Assembly: GCF_001269905.1 (NCBI RefSeq)
Contig: NZ_LHVK01000009.1
Location: 434,001-498,000 of the forward strand
DNA: 64,000 nt
Direction: 5' to 3'
DNA from: Pseudomonas corrugata
GTDB taxonomy: Bacteria; Pseudomonadota; Gammaproteobacteria; Pseudomonadales; Pseudomonadaceae
Position 1 is the first letter of the stretch. Each line of letters starts with the position of its first letter. The notes under the pieces were generated by a model that saw only the letters and a list, made by a program, of their open reading frames with translations, was not told where the DNA came from and searched no databases. Shown piece by piece: positions 61,754 through 64,000 of this stretch. The position numbers and the translations under genes were made by a program.

Positions 61754-61820
61754 GCAAGTGACAAGCTACGAGCTGCAAGCAACAGGTGGCAAGCATGCGC
61801 TGCTTGCCGCTTGAAGCTTA
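61754..61820. repeat. AAGCTGCAAGC-type repeat at the sigma gene 3' end
   Basis: GGCAAGTGACAAGCTACGAG, AGCTGCAAGC and the inverted GCTTGCCGCTTGAAGCTTA fill the gap between sigma and fecR genes. The repeat reaches the sigma-factor stop codon. Related to 1405-1466. Confidence 0.5.
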
Positions 61821-62324
61821 TAACTCACAACTACCCACACAGATCGCCATGATCAGTTTCAGTTCCTTTTGCACGGTGCTCAAGGACACACCCAGTTCTG
61901 CAGCGATGTCCTGATATCCATGTCCATGCAGGCGACTGAGAATGAAAATTCGTTGTTGGCGCGGACTCAGCGCTTGCAGGCTGGAGTTGAGACGCTCAAG
62001 CATCTGTTCGGCATGGACGGCGTCTTCGGCGCTGCTCTGGGGAGCGATCACATTGTGGACGACCTCCAGAGGCACGTCGTCCAGCACCGTACGGGACTGC
62101 ATGCGCCTTGTACGCAGATGGTCCCGTGCCAGATTGCGGGCGGTCTGGAAGACAAAGGGTTCGAGATGCTCGACTGTGCGGTCCCCCAATGCGCGGGAGA
62201 CGCGCAGATAGGTTTCCTGGAGCAGGTCTTCGGCGGTGCTGCGGTTGTTGACCATGCGCTCGAGGGTGCGCAGCAGAGGTGTGCGCTGGGCGAGGAAGAC
62301 GTGGTGAAAGCGCGATTGACTCAC
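61818..62324 (-). CDS. ECF sigma factor of the heme-uptake system (FecI-like)
   Basis: RNA-polymerase sigma factor of 168 residues. Region 2 includes RSTAEDLLQETYLRVSRAL and FVFQTARNLARDHLRTRR; region 4 is LSPRQQRIFILSRLHGHGYQDIAAELGVSLSTVQKELK. It resembles the FecI/HasI-type iron-starvation group. A consensus Fur box lies 26 bases upstream of its ATG, so it is made when iron is low. It should direct transcription of the receptor gene. Confidence 0.94.
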   Translation of the reverse strand: MSQSRFHHVFLAQRTPLLRTLERMVNNRSTAEDLLQETYLRVSRALGDRTVEHLEPFVFQTARNLARDHLRTRRMQSRTVLDDVPLEVVHNVIAPQSSAEDAVHAEQMLERLNSSLQALSPRQQRIFILSRLHGHGYQDIAAELGVSLSTVQKELKLIMAICVGSCEL

Positions 62325-62349
62325 GATAAGGCCCGATCCGGTAGGAGTA

Positions 62350-62368
62350 AATGATAATGCTTATCATG
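62350..62368 (-). promoter_or_regulatory. Fur box upstream of the ECF sigma gene
   Basis: ATGATAATGCTTATCAT is a near-perfect inverted repeat agreeing with the Fur consensus core. It lies 26 bases ahead of the sigma-factor start, on its promoter. Confidence 0.88.
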
Positions 62369-62413
62369 TGCTCTGCAGGTCAAGCCCGGATTTCATCACT
62401 GCTCGAAAACCAA

Positions 62414-62502
62414 TGTGGGAGCGAGCCTGCTCGCGAAAGCGGTGTATCAGTCGAAAAAATGCTGACTGACACACCGCTTTCGTGAGCAGGCTCGCTCCCA
62501 CA
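62414..62502. repeat. REPIN-like pair between the ECF sigma and gap genes
   Basis: TGTGGGAGCGAGCCTGCTCG and its inverted copy with inner GCGGTGTATCAGTC inverse pairing. It follows the gap stop and may form the mRNA 3' end. Confidence 0.85.
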
Positions 62503-62526
62503 AAAGCGTTCAGCGGCTGTGCCCGG

Positions 62527-63528
62527 TCACTCGGCGTTACACAATGCCAGGCAGTTATCGAGCATGCGGTTGGAGAAGCCCCACTCGTTGTCATACCAGG
62601 CCAATACCTTGAGCAGCTTGCCGCTGACCTTGGTGTGGTTGGCGTCGAAGATCGACGACAGCGGGTTGTGGTTGAAGTCACTGGAGACCAGCGGCAGGGT
62701 GTTGTAGCCGAGGATCTTCGAATGTTGGCTGGCCTGGCGCAGCAGTTCGTTGACTTCTTCGGCCGACGCTTCGCGCTTGAGCTGCACGGTCAGGTCCACC
62801 AGAGACACGTTGATCACCGGCACGCGCACAGCCATGCCGGTCAGCTTGCCCGCCAGTTCCGGCAGTACCAGGCCCACCGCTTCGGCGGCACCGGTCTTGC
62901 TCGGGATCATGTTCTGGGTGGCCGAACGGGCGCGGTACGGGTCGGTGTGGTAGACGTCAGTCAGGTTCTGGTCGTTGGTATAGGCATGGATCGTGGTCAT
63001 CAGGCCGCTTTCGATGCCCAGCTCGCGATGCAGCACCTGGGCCACCGGGGCCAGGCAGTTGGTGGTGCACGAAGCGTTGGAAATGATCTGGTGGGACTGG
63101 CGCAGGATGTCGTGGTTCACGCCATACACCACGGTGGCGTCGGCGCCCTTGGCCGGGGCCGAGATGATCACCTTGCGGGCGCCGGCGCTGATATGGGCGG
63201 CTGCCTTGACGCGGTCGGTGAACAGCCCGGTGCACTCGAACACCACGTCGATCTTCTCGGCGGCCCAGGGCAGTTCGGCCGGGTTGCGGATGGCGCTGAC
63301 CGCGATGCGGTCGCCATTGACCGTCAGGCTTTCGTTATCGTGCTGCACCTCGGCATCGAAAGTGCCGTGGACGGTGTCGTACTTGAGCAGATGAGCATTG
63401 ATCGCACTGTCGCCCAAGTCGTTGATGGCGACGATCTGCAGGTCGCGACGATAGCCTTGGGTATACAGTGCACGGAGGACGTTGCGGCCGATGCGGCCAA
63501 AACCATTGATTGCGATTCGAAGAGTCAT
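62527..63528 (-). CDS. gap: Glyceraldehyde-3-phosphate dehydrogenase, type I
   Basis: NAD-dependent glycolytic enzyme of 333 residues. INGFGRIGRNVLRA binds NAD, catalytic Cys154 is in SNASCTTNCLAP, and WYDNEWGFSNRM near the end is standard. It is the gap gene next to edd of the Entner-Doudoroff cluster in Pseudomonas, catabolic rather than gluconeogenic (inferred from position and HexR control). Start MTLRIAINGFG; the 5' leader holds a HexR site. Confidence 0.96.
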   Translation of the reverse strand: MTLRIAINGFGRIGRNVLRALYTQGYRRDLQIVAINDLGDSAINAHLLKYDTVHGTFDAEVQHDNESLTVNGDRIAVSAIRNPAELPWAAEKIDVVFECTGLFTDRVKAAAHISAGARKVIISAPAKGADATVVYGVNHDILRQSHQIISNASCTTNCLAPVAQVLHRELGIESGLMTTIHAYTNDQNLTDVYHTDPYRARSATQNMIPSKTGAAEAVGLVLPELAGKLTGMAVRVPVINVSLVDLTVQLKREASAEEVNELLRQASQHSKILGYNTLPLVSSDFNHNPLSSIFDANHTKVSGKLLKVLAWYDNEWGFSNRMLDNCLALCNAE

Positions 63529-63549
63529 TACTGCGCCGCCATCGATTTG

Positions 63550-63564
63550 TTGTTGGAATTACAA
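63550..63564. promoter_or_regulatory. HexR operator, gap side
   Basis: TTGTTGGAATTACAA fits TTGT-N7-ACAA exactly. It lies 22 bases ahead of the gap ATG. HexR represses gap, edd and zwf genes until KDPG is present (known for P. putida). Confidence 0.82.
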
Positions 63565-63611
63565 GATTATTCGCATAAAAATAGAAAACAAGCCTTTTTG
63601 ATGGCAATATT

Positions 63612-63626
63612 TTGTTTTATCTACAA
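63612..63626. promoter_or_regulatory. HexR operator, edd side
   Basis: TTGTTTTATCTACAA also fits TTGT-N7-ACAA exactly, 131 bases ahead of the edd ATG and 62 bases from the first site (centre to centre). Confidence 0.8.
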
Positions 63627-63756
63627 CGAGTGACCTGAATCAACTGGTCCGAGTGGTCAAAAACCGTTTGTCGCCTTCCCTGTCACGGGGTGTTCGGCCG
63701 GTTTTGATCAGCATAGACAATCAGGTCGCCACACCCGTTAGCCTGGAGTTCTACAC

Positions 63757-64000
63757 ATGCATCCCCGCGTTCTTGAGGTCACCGAACGGCTTATCGCCCG
63801 CAGCCGCGCCACGCGTCAGGCTTACCTTGCACTGATCCGCGGTGCCGCCAGCGACGGTCCGATGCGCGGCAAGTTGCAATGCGCCAACTTTGCCCATGGC
63901 GTGGCCGGTTGCGGCAGCGAAGACAAGCACCACCTGCGGATGATGAACGCCGCGAATATCGCCATCGTGTCGTCCTATAACGACATGCTCTCGGCCCATC
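63757..64000 (+). CDS. edd: Phosphogluconate dehydratase, N-terminal part
   Basis: Turns 6-phosphogluconate into KDPG, the first step of the Entner-Doudoroff path. Eighty-one residues are present and the window ends inside the gene. MHPRVLEVTERLIARSR, CANFAHGVAGC and NIAIVSSYNDMLSAH are the standard opening of Edd (IlvD/Edd family). GGAG lies nine bases ahead of the ATG at 63757. Divergent from gap, with both HexR sites between. Confidence 0.95.
   Translation, partial: MHPRVLEVTERLIARSRATRQAYLALIRGAASDGPMRGKLQCANFAHGVAGCGSEDKHHLRMMNAANIAIVSSYNDMLSAH

Overview
The window reads as chromosomal DNA of a Pseudomonas of the P. fluorescens complex. The evidence is high GC, QuiP, PobA/PobR, ArcABC, a PigA-type heme oxygenase, divergent gap/edd with exact HexR operators, many Pseudomonas-only DUF proteins, and about twenty REP/REPIN-type palindromes between genes. 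I see no tRNA, rRNA, IS element, prophage or CRISPR array. Nearly all long antisense frames are shadows caused by high GC.

Layout. (1) 1-1.4 kb: a truncated cold-shock gene, dcd and a small Pro-rich ORF. (2) 1.5-12 kb, all minus strand: the four-gene ligase-associated DNA repair cluster (exonuclease, ATP-dependent ligase, Lhr-like helicase, PdeM nuclease). It is split by a five-gene basic amino-acid ABC importer with an AotO-like M14 protein. (3) 12-20 kb: the acylase quiP, a YfcG-type GST, an isochorismatase-fold protein lacking its cysteine, two SEC-C proteins, an LEA-type lipoprotein, an OmpA-type lipoprotein and a collagen-like secreted protein. (4) 20-34 kb: CopD-like protein, dinG, a serine hydrolase, an OmpA protein with WWPF repeats and a histone-H1-like tail, pdxH, a glycine-zipper lipoprotein, nhaA, a PLP enzyme, a flavoprotein, an SDR lacking active-site residues and a LysR regulator.

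(5) 34.4-36.9 kb: a bufferin operon made of a DUF2282 precursor peptide, an MNIO (DUF692) enzyme, a DUF2063 partner and DoxX. (6) 37-42.3 kb: livKHMGF for branched-chain amino-acid import, with a terminator-like hairpin between livK and livH. (7) 43-45.4 kb: a stand-alone 725-residue tubulin/FtsZ-superfamily protein carrying GGGTGSG, the most intriguing single gene here. (8) 45.7-51 kb: two MFS transporters and the 4-hydroxybenzoate pair pobA/pobR.

(9) 51-55.3 kb: arcA-arcB-arcC plus a DUF5064 gene. arcD is missing from its usual place although an Anr-box-like site survives upstream. (10) 55.3-57.1 kb: a CaiB/BaiF protein and YbaN. (11) 57.3-62.4 kb: a heme-uptake island of ECF sigma factor, FecR anti-sigma, STN-containing TonB receptor and heme oxygenase, headed by a strong Fur box. 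(12) 62.5-64 kb: divergent gap and edd with two HexR operators.

Shared themes are nutrient import (basic and branched amino acids, heme), catabolism (4-hydroxybenzoate, arginine, Entner-Doudoroff) and envelope proteins. All family assignments rest on reading motifs and remembered families; no searches were run.
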